DNA from: Earliella scabrosa
Lineage: Eukaryota > Basidiomycota > Agaricomycetes > Polyporales > Polyporaceae
DNA length: 64,000 bases
Assembly: GCA_022605405.1 (NCBI GenBank)
Contig: JABYQQ010000002.1
Span: 2,294,001-2,358,000, forward strand
Reading direction: 5' to 3'
Part shown: one piece after another, positions 46,273 through 57,858 of the stretch
Numbering within the stretch: the stretch's first letter is position 1
How the letters are laid out: every line of letters begins with the position of its first letter
Made by a program: the position numbers and the translations under genes
The notes under the pieces: model-generated
The model's database searches: none
The model's input: the letters and a program-made list of their open reading frames with translations, nothing else
Told to the model about the DNA's origin: nothing

Positions 46273-47050
46273 CGCTTGGTCCGAAGCAAGGGAAGAGCAG
46301 AGAACGGAGTTGCAGCGCGCCCATACAACGCGGCGGTTGGGCTGGAACAAGTCGACAACGTGGTCAAAACGTGGGCCATAACAACTGGCCCGAAAAGGGA
46401 AGTGAGTTTGAGCGCCTTGGTACAACACGCAAGCGGCTTGCGTTGCGCGTTCTTCAGGCCTATGCACTAGCCTCACTCAATTCTTACATTATAATTTTCG
46501 GGCGGGCGCTTTACAGAGCTCGGGGTGATTGGCGAGCGAGCCCCAAGCACCAGCTGCGCCCTCAACTTTTGGCTTCTTCCCCTCTGTGTCCTCCTGAGCA
46601 TGGCCGTGAGCTCTCTCAATGTCAGCCGCAAGGAAATGCACTAGTGGTGCTGAATGGACAATGGGCAATAACCCACAGAGGAGGGAGCGGAGGAGGTGTT
46701 CGTGCAAGACATTCGCGATCGCGTCCCGCCGCTTGTGCTCGCTAATCTTCCCGAGCTCTGCAAAGCGCCCGCCCCAAAATTATAATATCAGAATTGAGTG
46801 AGGCTACTGGCTGCTCCTATGCTATGCTCATCCTTACTGCCTCCGAGACATTACTCACTAGCCGAGTGAGCAGCTTGTTGACAGCTATTTGGTTCACCAC
46901 GCTCGATACACGATGCAGCCCAACAGCGATGGGCCTTAAATGTCGACGAGTTCTCTCAGCGTACGGTCGTGATTCCCTTGACCTCACCCGCCGGTACCCC
47001 CACCCTTTCATCTACTCAGTCTTTCACACTGCTATACATTGGTATCTGCC
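46273..47050. other. Shared upstream region of a divergent gene pair
   Basis: About 780 bp between the kinase start (minus) and the membrane-protein start (plus). It contains the MITE at 46488-46786. No other feature is clear. Confidence 0.5.
46488..46786. mobile_element. 283-bp MITE with 8-bp target-site duplication
   Basis: The body (46496-46778) begins TTTCGGGCGGGCGCTTTACA and ends with its inverted copy; the 29-bp arms differ at two positions. An ATTATAAT octamer flanks both ends (46488-46495 and 46779-46786). Because that octamer is its own reverse complement, the exact boundary between repeat and duplication is ambiguous. An 8-bp duplication suits hAT-like or KDZ-type elements. It codes for nothing and lies in the promoter region between two divergent genes. 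Confidence 0.85.
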
Positions 47051-48224
47051 ATGTCGGACAGTGACGAAAGTCGCGCCCGGTGGGAGTTCGTTGCGAGCAT
47101 ACTGGGGACTCTGTTTATAGTGCCAATGGTTTACGCTTGGATGAAGGGGCCGTTACCCTCAATCAAGATCCGGCAGATGGAGACACTGTTGTCCGAGACA
47201 GAAATGCTATTGCGTTCTGCTCTGGAGGAAGGTACGATCACCTACGATCGATACGACAAGACCCTTCACCCGATGATGTGGCAGTAAGCTCTCCTCATGC
47301 TACCCCGAACGTCGATGTCCACCTGACGATCTCTGCCACTCACAGAGCGAAGTGCCATGCTGACGGGTTACGGGCTAAAGTTTACAATATTGGCAGCATC
47401 TGGCAAGAGCTGCGCCACTGGTTCGGGGGACTCTCAGTCGAGATCTCCAAGGTGATGACGACGTTGTACAAGGTCAGAGGGCAGATCGCGGTATGTCATA
47501 CAGCGTTGTACTTCTTCTTCTTCTGTAATTCTAAACTGCACAACCTGCTCATATAGCATAGCAGCTCTAGAGGACGAGAGACTCTTTCACAGATGGGCTG
47601 CACCGCAAACCCCACTTTAATGATCTACTCCACGAAAGGTTCGTCACATGCGATGACTGGCTCGTGTTAATCTAGTCTCATAGTTCTGTATCCGGTGCAG
47701 AGCGCATTTCGCACGTCATGCTTCCTGTAGCTCCTCCTCATTCTGCGGTGATGCCCTCTCACGTCGACGACGCCTCCCGGGAGCACCGTTGCGCTCGTCC
47801 GGATACCGTTGTCCCACCCGATACCGCCGACCTCTCCACTCGCACTCGTCCCTCTCGCGACCCTGGGCCCCTTCCTCCTCTCCCCTTCCCCTCGGCGGCA
47901 GTATCTGAGGAGAGACACCGTTTCGTGCTCATACCCTTCGGAAGGAAGCTCCCCAGTCCCAGCCTCATTGACGAACGCGCTAGAGCCCCTCCGCTCGTCC
48001 TACCCACGAAGTCACAGCGCCCGAGTCGCCTGCGGGCTATCTTCGGCTTCTTCCACGGTTCATCAAATACCAACGAACGCGATGTCCTCCCCCGATATAG
48101 GAGCGCCATACCGGTACCTACCCCGCCGCCGATCCCCGCTTCGGATTTGGAGAAGTTTGGAGATGACGCGTTGCGCATATGGACGAAGGAGCACGTCGTT
48201 GCGCAGGTGCAGCTACCAGTTTGA
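47051..48224 (+). CDS. Membrane-anchored, proline-rich protein of unknown function
   Basis: Four exons (47051-47283, 47346-47490, 47557-47638 and 47701-48224) join in phase to 327 residues. A single hydrophobic segment near the N-terminus (residues about 12-31, FVASILGTLFIVPMVYAWM) looks like a signal anchor or membrane helix. It is followed by a predicted helical region (IKIRQMETLLSETEMLLRSA, then LRAKVYNIGSIWQELRHWF). The last exon is Pro/Arg-rich (DPGPLPPLPFPS, PVPTPPPIPASDLEKFGDDA) and ends VQLPV. The layout, a membrane anchor plus coiled coil plus disordered Pro-rich tail, recurs in small uncharacterised mushroom proteins. I know no function. Exons 3 and 4 rest on phase and intron length alone. 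Confidence 0.62.
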
Positions 48225-50667
48225 TCGGACCCGTAGTCGACATGGATATTGCTCGCGCTCTTGGCTCCCCCTCCCATCTCGTCTCATCTCGTCTCGTATC
48301 GTCTCGTCCAACAGTCCCTCTGTCCCGTTCTATTCTCCACCCGCGGTGTAACGCTGTAAGGTGCTGATATGCTGTCCTCTGCTAGTACTCTCTGTCTGTT
48401 CTCTGTCTCCGTCTCTCTCGTTCTCGTCTTCCCGTTTTCCTCTTCTCCTGTTTGCATATGTACGCTATATTTACAGAGGGCGCCCGCTCCCGCGGTGCGT
48501 CGTGTGCTCCTGCCAGTTTGTAGGTCCGAGTCGGTGTATTCCTGTACGTTGGCGAGCTGTTGCTGTACGTTTACTGGCAGTGATCGAGACGTTCTGGTGT
48601 ACGCGGGTGGGGGGGGCAGTTCTATGACAATCCTGGGCACGGACACCTGTCCCCCTCAGGCCTCAGGCTCAATCGAGCTCAATTGATCAACCTCAACGTC
48701 GCCTCATGTCCCGCATGAACGCTCAACGTCCGTTACTAACCACCATCTCTGCGCGCTTCGCCGACGGATCATGAACGTTGGAATGACAAGCAGAAGGAGA
48801 ATTGGAGAATTATGTGGTCCTCCTGTCAGGCAGAGTCAGCCATGGCCAGTTTGGCAACAAGGCCAACTTCACAGGTACAATACTTATAAGTTATTCGTCT
48901 CGCGCTTACCGTGAGAATATCGTGAACTTACCGTGAGAGGAGCTGTGCCAAAGCGAGTGGCAATTTTCCACGCCACCGCCTCTCGCCAAATATAGCAAAC
49001 GAGGCGCGTTGCCTTGGCGCTAAGCCCGCCAGCAAGGTGGTTGAACTTGTATCCCTGCTCGCAGCTCCTCCCTCCTCCTCGCGCATAGACGGCTAGTGAC
49101 AACTTGGGAACAGTGCTCAATGATGCTGCCTGAATAGTTTGCAAACTATGGTAAATCAGCTTATCCGTCTGATATCATGACGCGGGGCTTCTCTGATGGG
49201 CCGCCCGGTCATGGCTGGCACCTCCTAGGCAGCTCGGCGGCGAGACGGATGTCAGAAGCGCACCAGGAAATCAGAGCCATTTCCTGTCACTTTTGCAGCA
49301 TCAGCACGTGAATGGACGCGACCGATATCCCAGGATCGATCCGGGGACAACGGTCGGTGCAAATGGCAAACCCCGAGTATCGGACGCATAAGATGTAGGC
49401 ATTCCACGCCACTCCGGTGCAGCCGTTAAGAAGGCCTTCCCCTCAGGAGCTTGTCGATGTCGGCGGGTTACAGCTGCCTATCACCACCTGTTGGTCAGCA
49501 ACGTTGGGCCCGCGGCTCTCATCGACCCACTGTGGCGCGGCAAGTGAGAGGTATGTGGTAATGTGTTCATTGCTCTCTGCCCTCCGCCTCTGCCCCTTGT
49601 CAGTAGTCGCCGAATGAGCCAAGCATTGTGCGTACTCGCGCCCGGTATAGGTCTGAGCTGACGGATCTCTACAACATCAGAGCGTGCTGGTGTTGTAGGA
49701 GACTCGGCACTCTGACTAGTACTTCCACCTGCTGCGCGGGTGCCCAGGTCATCTCGTCGCGTCAGCCTTCGGAAGGTCATGCTTAGGAACATGAAGAATC
49801 TTCTGGGGGCTTGCGACTCTGTAAGAGAGTTTCGAATAGGTCGTTACAACGGTCCATCATTCATTCCGAGGCCTTCGGATGGAAGACTGGACCATATGCG
49901 GCGAACCTCTGAACATTGCGGTCCCAGTGCCTCAAGGCTGGCAAGTGCAGCCGGATGCTGAGAGCTCACAGCGTGCAACTTCTGAATATACTACTTGAAA
50001 CACCTCACGGCTGGCTCATGGCGATTTCAGCGATTGATGCGCGCCCGAGCCGGAACGTGATACCCATAGGGGAATGGTCGGTCACACCGTTCCGCAGACG
50101 GATCGGGAGGGCCATAACTCCCCCACTGTTGTCCGAGTTGTCACCCACGGAGACATGTGCCTCGCATCTGGGGTGGGGATCAACACGTCGAGAGTGCATG
50201 CTCGTGGCTCTTCCTTTGGATCCCAATATACACAGATGGATATGAGGACACGAGGACACGATCAGAGGCTATGTGAGGGCGGCACCTGGTATGTAGATTT
50301 GGGGAGGGAGTCGGAGTCGGCTAGAATTTCGCCCCTGACGTTCACGTTCTGCGCAGAACGTGCATGTCAGGGAATGCTTCTTACTGAACCAACCTCTATT
50401 GACGCCGTCAGTACACGACTCATGCCCGAACCCTGTGTGTCGCTCACTGTATCCACGATTGAGTACTGAGTTCGGGCATGACATCGAACATCTGAAGCCA
50501 AGGCGTGTATTTGCCGGCACATCGTGCACTTCGTACCTCCGAGTGGACTCGGACCGCAACATTTTGGACATATGTAAGCTCGATCGTAGGCTTTGGCTGC
50601 ATCTATGACACCCTTACTAGTGTCTTGGGCCCCATTGCCGAGCATCACACTATGATCTAGTGGTCAC
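48225..50667. other. Gene-poor region, left part
   Basis: About 2.4 kb with no supportable gene. Near 48275-48305 there is a short CGTCT/CATCT microsatellite-like run in the 3' flank of the membrane-protein gene. The stretch 48360-48620 is pyrimidine-rich. A 40-bp palindrome is listed separately. The remaining open frames are short and featureless. Confidence 0.5.
50333..50372. repeat. 40-bp near-perfect palindrome
   Basis: Twenty-base arms (CCCTGACGTTCACGTTCTGC and its near reverse complement) meet with no spacer and differ at two positions. About 50 bp further on there is a second inverted pair, TCATGCCCGAAC (50420-50431) and GTTCGGGCATGA (50470-50481). No gene is nearby, so a binding site, a foldback remnant or a structured RNA are all possible. 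Confidence 0.75.
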
Positions 50668-51431
50668 TAAGGGCCTGGTCGGCTGCACTGGATTTCGAAA
50701 TCCTGCCCCGCCAAATTGCTGGACCTGGATCATGATGGGCATAGGCGCTGGATTTGCCAAATCCAAATCCAAAAAATCGTTCGGCAGACACAGGATCTGT
50801 TGGGCAGAGTTCTGGGAGGGCTGTCACGCCAAGTAGCGCCTGTGCGGGGCGCTTCCGCTACTTATTCTCCCTTTGCCTCTTCATATCTATAGCTATGATA
50901 ACTACTTACTCATTATGAGTACTGGCCCCTCTCAGAGTCTCAGTCTCCAGAGACCGCTTAACAGACACCAATCAGCACTCTATGTGCACCTTCTGCACCT
51001 GCTCACAACTCCCGTGTAGCCCGTACTTGAGTCCATATTACATAAAATGTGCGCACGGCGCTAGCGCACACCTAATATGGTAAGGCTTATACAAGTAAGT
51101 AGTCGTACTTAGTCGTAATGCAGCCTGCTCCTACTGTTCCGGCACACAACTGACAAGGTGTGATTATTTGTGTAAATAGCCATGAAATACAACAACTGAA
51201 GACGCCACGTACAAGGTATCGTGAAGGCAGAGTAAGAAAAGTAAGCAGAGATGTGAATCTGAACGCCGCCAAACAAGCATGCACGTGAGGAAGTGCTATG
51301 TTACATAATGTGACTGGCTGTGACTGGCTTGCTTGGGCTCTGGGCGCCTGGATTTGCTCTTTTGCGGGGATCTCGGAGTAGATCCAAATCCAGCTGGATT
51401 TCGAAATCCAGTGCAGCCGACCAGGCCCTAA
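50668..51431. mobile_element. Tourist/Harbinger-type MITE, 758 bp
   Basis: The body spans 50671-51428. Its ends are perfect 33-bp inverted repeats, 50671-50703 and 51396-51428, beginning GGGCCTGGTCGGCTGC. A TAA triplet flanks both ends (50668-50670 and 51429-51431). A 3-bp TAA/TTA duplication with GGGCC termini is the hallmark of PIF/Harbinger elements and their Tourist MITEs. Subterminal GGATTT/AAATCC motifs are repeated inside. A 136-codon open frame on the minus strand (51087-51497) crosses the right end and shows no transposase or MYB-like features, so the element is non-autonomous. Confidence 0.92.
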
Positions 51432-52551
51432 TACACTTTTTTCGATCTCGAAAACGCTACAGTAAAATGTGCAGTGTCGAGGCGGACAAGCCGGCAACTG
51501 CTCATGTGAGCCTTGTGCATCCTACCTCTAATACTTGCATTTCTTCCTGGACACGTTCCGTGACCAGGTCTCCTGAGGAGTAAATACGAGTCCGTCTGGG
51601 GTAGCAACTCGCGTGGCCTTGTGTTTCAAGTCAGTATATGTGGCAGCCTACTCCCACGGGACCGCTGACACCGCCGGGCAGCTCGGACCGAATTGACGTG
51701 GTAGAGCCACATTTAATGCATCCTCTACTAGTACCATCGTTCCTACTCGCTGAAGTCCCTTTGCCAGGGAGAGAATCATAGGTTTGCGGTTCTCAGTCGC
51801 ATGAGGTATCAGATGGCCATTTTTTCATGTATGTTTGATGGACGACGGTCCTCCTCTCAGCTGTAGCTTTCATCCTTGTGGACGGACCGTCTTGCCAGTG
51901 GAGTACTTGTGACCCTTGTCTTTTTGAGACGCACCGTGCAACCCTCAGTCATTGTTTTGGTTGACTGCACGATTTGTACGTCAAAAACCACGTTGACCAA
52001 GGAAACGTGTCCAGGTCCGCCCGGAGGGCCCTTACTATGACAGGTAGCCACTGAAATATACTGCATGACTTGGCACAACTGTACCGATTCCGTTCGTCTC
52101 CGTGTATGTGCACGACGAGTTAGTCCTCGCTGCCCAAAAAGGGTACCTTTCATCAATAAGCGCCCACGAGGACAAGGGCGATCGGCTGGGAAGGTGACCG
52201 GTGACCATTCATGTTGACGACTATCTCCTACTCACATCCACTCGAACAAGGGCGCCATTGTACTTACAAGAGCATCTCACACAACTTAAACTGCCGGCTA
52301 TGAGGGCGCCGACAATCGTGCAGGTAGCCAGTCAACAGGGAACTTTTGTCGGCTTGTACTCTCGACTCGGACATAACAGAGTCGCCGTTCTGGGCTTGCC
52401 GCTCCGCCTTGTGTTGTGGCTCCTACGACACGCTGGGAAGTCCCCTGGCGCCTCGTTGGCCCATTGCCATCGTCTATAATCCTCACATCGTTGCCGAACT
52501 TCTGGTCCATCCTTCGCTCACCGTGGCGTCGTGACTACACGTCGCTCGAGC
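51432..52551. other. Gene-poor region, right part
   Basis: About 1.1 kb between the MITE and the next gene. I see no coding sequence or repeat I can support. The last 200 bp may contain the promoter of the membrane protein to the right. Confidence 0.45.
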
Positions 52552-53966
52552 ATGGCTCACAGACACAGCAAGGTCGCATCAAGACACCGAGAAGAACCAG
52601 AGTATGGATTCGGAGATGTGGTACATGCGCTGACTGTCGAGCATCTAGATGGCCTGGAGTGGTTCCCATACGCACGGATCTACTCCTATATGGCGCTCCT
52701 AGCCTACGGCCTCATACACCCAGACCAATTCCTGCGCTGGCTGGACGAGAAGACGGGGTGCACCAAGACGCTCGGCCGTGCCATTCGTAAGGATGTACAT
52801 GACCAATGGTTCTTGGACGCGGAGGAACGTTTCTGGCACTTCGCGGAGAGGGCGAGACTATTCCTATATTCGCCGTTCAGATGCCCGGAAGACCACTCGA
52901 GGCGTGCCTTTCGGAGATTAGGCTGTCCTCCTTTGCAACCTGGCTGGAAAATGCGCTGTTGGTCTGCAAAGGAACCGCCGAGGGAAGGGTGCGTGTCGAT
53001 TATAGCGTCTGACCCGAGATATAGTCGCTGACTTGAGGCATCTTAGGACCGTGCGGGTGAAGTGGTACCCCAGTGCCGAAGCCGTTCGGAGGTGGCCAGA
53101 GGGGCTGGGAGAGATTTGGACAGACCTGCCCCTCGAACCAGATGGTAGCCTGGATCTTCGACCTGTCCTGCGCCTGTGGGGCATGGAGAACTGCTATGTG
53201 TGTCGTCCGATCATGGCGCTTGCACCCAACTCACATCATATCGACTCAGGTCCTCCGAGTCGATGGCCAACGCAATCCGCCAGATTTCGGTCGTCGCCAA
53301 ACCTTGGATGTTTCCGCAATCGGAGTCAAGGTGTTACTCGGCGAGTTTCACGAAGTGATCGGAGTGGTCGGTCAGTCTTTCCGAAAGCCACAAAACCTTT
53401 CACTGATTCGCTAACCATCCCATGCTACAGAACAGCCGACACCTCCCATGCGAGACGCGCGACACGCCCGTGCCTCGGTATGGCTTGCGCTAAGTGCGCT
53501 ACCGAAAACGCTTGTATTCGCCCCGTATGAGCTACTGCATGCTCTGCCGTTGCTCGAGCAAGTCATCCTCCGCGTCGTTGTTGCAGCGCCCTTCTTCCTA
53601 CGGGAGGCTTTCATCACCATCCTGGTCCTGGCGTTGCTCACGATTGTCCAATCCATGATCCTCCTCCTTGAACACATCCTCTGGCCCGGCCTTCGCATGA
53701 TTGGCCGCTTCTTGCTATCAGCGATCGTCACGGTATTCGTCATCTCAGCACGAACAGGGAAGATGGCATGGGAGTGGGGAGTGTGGGGAGGCCGGATGGC
53801 TTGCGCTTGGATCCTGGCATGTCTGGAAGTCATCTTCCTGTCGGAGCAGGATTCGAAGGAGTGGGAGACACGGGACGCACCGGGGTCGAATGCGCACTCT
53901 GGAGGTATTCCGGACTGTGCTCGCGATCTTGAAGAGGAGGCGCAATACCTTCGGCGGGTACGATGA
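52552..53966 (+). CDS. Multi-exon membrane protein of unknown function
   Basis: Four exons (52552-52988, 53047-53197, 53250-53370 and 53431-53966) join in phase to 414 residues. The start is the ATG giving MAHRHSKVASRH. The N-terminal part is soluble-looking (YGFGDVVHALTVEHLDGLEW, FLRWLDEKTGC). The last exon has two or three membrane helices (about residues 285-365: LLEQVILRVVVAAPFFL, ILVLALLTIVQSMILLLEHI, FLLSAIVTVFVISA). It ends in an acidic tail rich in Glu and Asp. I do not recognise the family. Within exon 1, at about 52855-52990, an alternative frame reads more naturally than the annotated one, which could mean two compensating indels. Splice phases favour the annotated frame. Confidence 0.65.
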
Positions 53967-54291
53967 TGATGTCTATGCCACTGCCATGATATTGTTTCTA
54001 TGCCCATATGACTACTTACCCCGTATGCCATACCATGTTTTCGCAGCGACTTCCCCTGATGCCAATATAAGTCGTCGTATACGAGACCACTTGTGGGAGG
54101 ACACCCATTGCTGACTGATTGTGGCAAGTGAGCACTCACGGCGAGTCTGACATCATCGGAGGATGAACCATATTCGCGGACATTCTATAGATCTATGGCC
54201 GCTCGTGAGCGATATAACCAACTTACACCAAGACCTCTCGTACCAACGAACCATCGCCGCCTCTAGCTTGCGTAGTGCGCATCTCGTCGAG
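53967..54291. other. Upstream region of the NmrA-like gene
   Basis: About 325 bp between two tandem plus-strand genes. Nothing beyond ordinary 3' and 5' flank is visible. Confidence 0.45.
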
Positions 54292-55338
54292 ATGACCAAG
54301 TACGTTGTGACCGGCACGACGGGAGGCCTTGGCTCGCAGGTGTTCAAGTACCTCCTCAAGCTCGTTCCAGGTGCGCACTGGTTTTGACGTATCCCTGTGT
54401 CTACACGCGCGTCTAGTGCCGCACTGATACATCCCTCTACAGCATCTGATATCATCGTATCGCTCTACAACCCAACGGGTGCAACGCAAGAGATCAAAGA
54501 CTCAGGCGTTGAGATCCGCCGCGGAGACTACGGCGAGCCCGCCTCTCTCGACACCGCCTTCGCGGGCGCAGACAAGCTGCTCATCGTCTCCTACCCCTCC
54601 ATCGCCCACCAGCTGCGCGTCGCGCACCACAAGAACGCGATCGACGCCGCGAAGCGCGCGGGGATCAAGCACGTCTACTACACCTCGCTCGCGTTCGGCA
54701 GCGACAGCGTCGCTGCAGTCATGCAGGCGCACATCGACACGGAGCGGTACCTCAAGGAGAGCGGGCTGACGTACACGATACTCAGGGAGGGCATCTATAG
54801 CGAGAGCTTCCCGCTGTACTTTGGCTTCTGGAGCCCGGCTGAGAAGGAGACTGAGGTGCTCGTCCCGCATAGCGATGGCGGGATCGCGTGGGTGTGCAGA
54901 GAGGACCTTGGAGAGGGGACTGCGAAGATCATGGTCGAGGTAGGATGATCGCCAGCGATCGAAGTTCGATGAAGTGTTAACCACGACGGTTGACAGGGCG
55001 GTTACGAGAACGAGACACGGTTGCTCTCGGGATCTCGCTCGATCACTCTGAAGGCTATCGCGGAGAAGATTTCAGAGATCTCCGGTCGCAGCGTCAACCT
55101 GGTGGTCGGTTCTGAAGATGAGTACGTGAAGAGAAACGTTGGCAAGCACGGCCCGCGTGGGGAGGAGGAGTTCTTGCGCAAGTGGGCGACGACGTACAAG
55201 GCGCTGCAGAGAGGCGAGCTCGATGTTGTGGATCCCCTTCTGCAGAATGTGCTAGGCAGGGAGCTTAAGCCATTTGAGGAGACGTTGAAGGAAACGTCGG
55301 GGATTACGGGGAACATCATGGAACAGTACGCGAAGTGA
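54292..55338 (+). CDS. NmrA-like NAD(P)-binding oxidoreductase
   Basis: Three exons (54292-54370, 54443-54939 and 54997-55338) join in phase to 305 residues. The N-terminus has the Rossmann glycine motif (VVTGTTGGLGSQVF). Then follow DKLLIVSYPS, an AIDAAKRAGIKHVYYTSLAF strand-helix unit, and TYTILREGIYSE, all typical of the NmrA / NAD(P)H:quinone oxidoreductase-2 like atypical short-chain family. Members act as redox sensors or as quinone or azo reductases; this sequence does not decide which. The C-terminal third (SITLKAIAEKISEISGRSV) matches the substrate-side helices. It converges with the ABC ATPase gene, leaving only 117 bp between the stops. Confidence 0.92.
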
Positions 55339-55455
55339 TCCAATAGTGTGTATCCTTCGGAGGCGCGCACTGTGTACAATTAACTTGTGTAGTACTTTCT
55401 GCAAGTGTCGTTGGGCGATCAGCACGAGGGCGAGGGAGGCACGAGTCTACTCACT

Positions 55456-57359
55456 CTAAGGGTAGGTCGTCTGGCCCTTGCCGCCGTCGAGTCTGTACCT
55501 CTGAACACCCTCCTCAGGCCCCCATGGCACCTCTTCCTCCCAATGGCTCACCACGATACACGCCTGCTCGTTCGTCAGCCCACCTCCTCCATCGCGCAGA
55601 TATCGATGCGCGGCTTGCACCATCGCCTTGTCCATCCCTGCCCACGCCTCGTCCAGGAGTACAAGCGGTGGCGAGCCCACCAGCGCGCGCATGAGGAGCA
55701 CCATCGACTGCTCCCCAGGAGAGAGGTCCACGAACGGCCGAGAGAGGACCTTCTCGTCCCGCATGAACTGGGGATGCGTGTGCCATTGACTTGGCCCGAG
55801 TGCGCGCATGACTTCCTGCATCCGACCGAGTCGCCACTCCAACTCCTTCCCGCCTTCCTCCAGCTCCTGCCCGTCTGCCCCGAGGCCCACGCGACGCTTG
55901 CCCTTGGGAACAAACCCACCGTCGAAGCCAGTCCCAATCGCAGCCCACACAGTGAGGTTGTGCCGACGCGGGAAGGCATTGAAGAGCTCGGGCGAGACGC
56001 GTCCGATGCGCCGGTGCAGCAGAGGCGTTGCCCACTTGGAGCGCTCGCGGTCGAACAGGCGTAGCTTCTCCGACTGAGTGTAGGACTGCGGATGCTCACC
56101 GGTGAGAAGGGCGAGGAGCGTCGTCTTGCCTGCACCGTTCTCGCCGATGAGGTGCCATCGCGAATTCGCGCGGATCGTCCAGTTGATGTCGGAGAGGATC
56201 TTGCGAGGTCCATACTCGACACTCACTCCGGCCATGTCAATGAGCGCGTCCCCGTGGGTGCGTTCCTTGTAGCCGGGCGACGGAGACGAGGTGGCAGTTG
56301 TGGTGATAGGTGCGGCAGGTGAGAACTTGGAGGGGAAGACATCTGCTTTCGTCCCCGTCTGAACGCGGCCATCGTCTTCAACCACGGCAACATGGGTGGT
56401 CCAGTCAGGAATGGGGTCCTGAGCACGTAGACCGATGATGACATGAGGTGAAGCTCTCGTCTTCTTCATCTCGTCCAAGAGCGCGAGGAGGATTTGACGA
56501 GACTTGACGTCCAGACCAGCTGTGGGAGGGACATGTTAGCATCCCACAGCTCCAAGTCATCGTGGGATGTCTGGCAGGAGATGGCTCCAAGACTGAAGTT
56601 TGCAAATGTAGCACCGGGAGATGGAAAGGATGGCATTGGAAGGGCATAAATACAGAAAGTCAATGACTCACTCAACGGTTCATCCAACAGCAACAACCTC
56701 GGCTCGTCAAGCAACGCCTTCGCAATCCTAGCCCTCCTAGTCTGCCCGTTGCTCAACGCGATCATCGGTAAGTCCAGCAGATTCGACAGCCTCAGCCTTG
56801 CAGTGAGGAAGTCAAAGTACGCCTGCTTCTTTGCCTTCTCCTCGCTCTCGACCTCCTCAGTCGGGGCCTTGTACAACGCAGAGATGGCCAGGGGGTGCAG
56901 AGGCCGCGCCATGTCCGGGAAGAACGTCTCGCGCAGCGTCCGTCGGTCCTCCTCGCGTACCGCACCATACCGTGCAGTGAAGTCGTAGAAGCCGTCCCCG
57001 GAGCCCTTGCCGCGATGCGCGAAGCGTACCATCTTGACGAACCTGTGTGGGTCGGCATCCTGGAGGAACGGGAAGAGTCCTCCCGGTGGAGGAGAGGGAG
57101 GGGAGATCCTATACGTGCCCGTGAGTGCGCCGAATAGTGCAGCTTTGCCTGCCGCTGCATCTGCGCTCACGACGGCCCATGATTCGTGTGGTTGGACTAC
57201 GAGCGAGACGTTCTTGAGCACCGGTTCTTGTTCACCGAGTTCATAGATTGAAGAGTTCGGGATATTGACGATTGGAAGAGCAGCGTCGTTATGTAGGTGA
57301 GAGGCCAGTCGAGGGAACCGGGGAAGACGTCTGACTCTGAGTGAAACCCGCCATAGCAT
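55456..57359 (-). CDS. Two-domain ABC ATPase, probably mitochondrial (YDR061W/ModF-like)
   Basis: Two exons (56672-57359 and 55456-56519) join in phase to 583 residues. The start gives MLWRVSLRVRRLPRFPRLAS, an Arg-rich, acid-free N-terminus like a mitochondrial targeting sequence. There are two nucleotide-binding domains and no membrane segments. Domain 1 has signature LSNGQTRRARIAKAL and Walker B RLLLLDEP, but a degenerate Walker A (SADAAAGKAALF). Domain 2 has an intact Walker A (GENGAGKTTLLALL), signature LSPGEQSMVLLMRAL and Walker B LVLLDEAWAG. This layout resembles yeast YDR061W and bacterial ModF/PhrA-type proteins. The partner is unknown. An asymmetric pair, with one active site likely impaired, is common in ABC proteins. 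Confidence 0.9.
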
Positions 57360-57858
57360 CCCGTTAGTTATTGAGCCGTTGTAATCTGGTTGGATTGACG
57401 CAGAGGACAGCCTCCGGGATGAGAGGGAGCAGCGGAGGGATTGACGATGGTGAGAGTCCAAACATAACTCTACGTAAATACCTGATTGACGCAGACTGGG
57501 TCGTAAATGACTCAAGCTTGCGCAGATTGGTTCGTCAATGACTCAAGCTCATCATGGTACGCAACGCGATCACTCCAAAGCTCGTGGACAAGAGGCTCCG
57601 GTCGAGATGCGCTAGAAACATGCATGGCTGCAGGAGGAGTAAGGCGCACACAGTGGACCAGGCATAGAGCTTAGACCCAAATGTCCAACTAGACATTGCG
57701 GTGTTGCATGGGCGTGTGGCATTGTGTGGTACGCATACATGGTCATGTCATGGGTTGGCGGGGGCAGCACCAATGGCTCAGAAGTACATATGCTTCCGCG
57801 ACAGAGCAGAACAAAGCGTGTAAGAAGGTAGGACGACGGACAAGTGACGGAGACCCGT
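57360..57858. other. Promoter of the ABC ATPase gene and 3' flank of uL23
   Basis: About 500 bp between two tandem minus-strand genes. No coding sequence is supported. Confidence 0.45.

Noticed and set aside
47701..48224. Separate 168-residue proline-rich gene starting at 47718
   Set aside because: A 62-bp intron joins this frame in phase to the upstream membrane-anchor exons, so one gene is the simpler model.
51087..51497. 136-codon open frame in the Tourist-type MITE
   Set aside because: It crosses the element boundary and has no transposase or DNA-binding motif.
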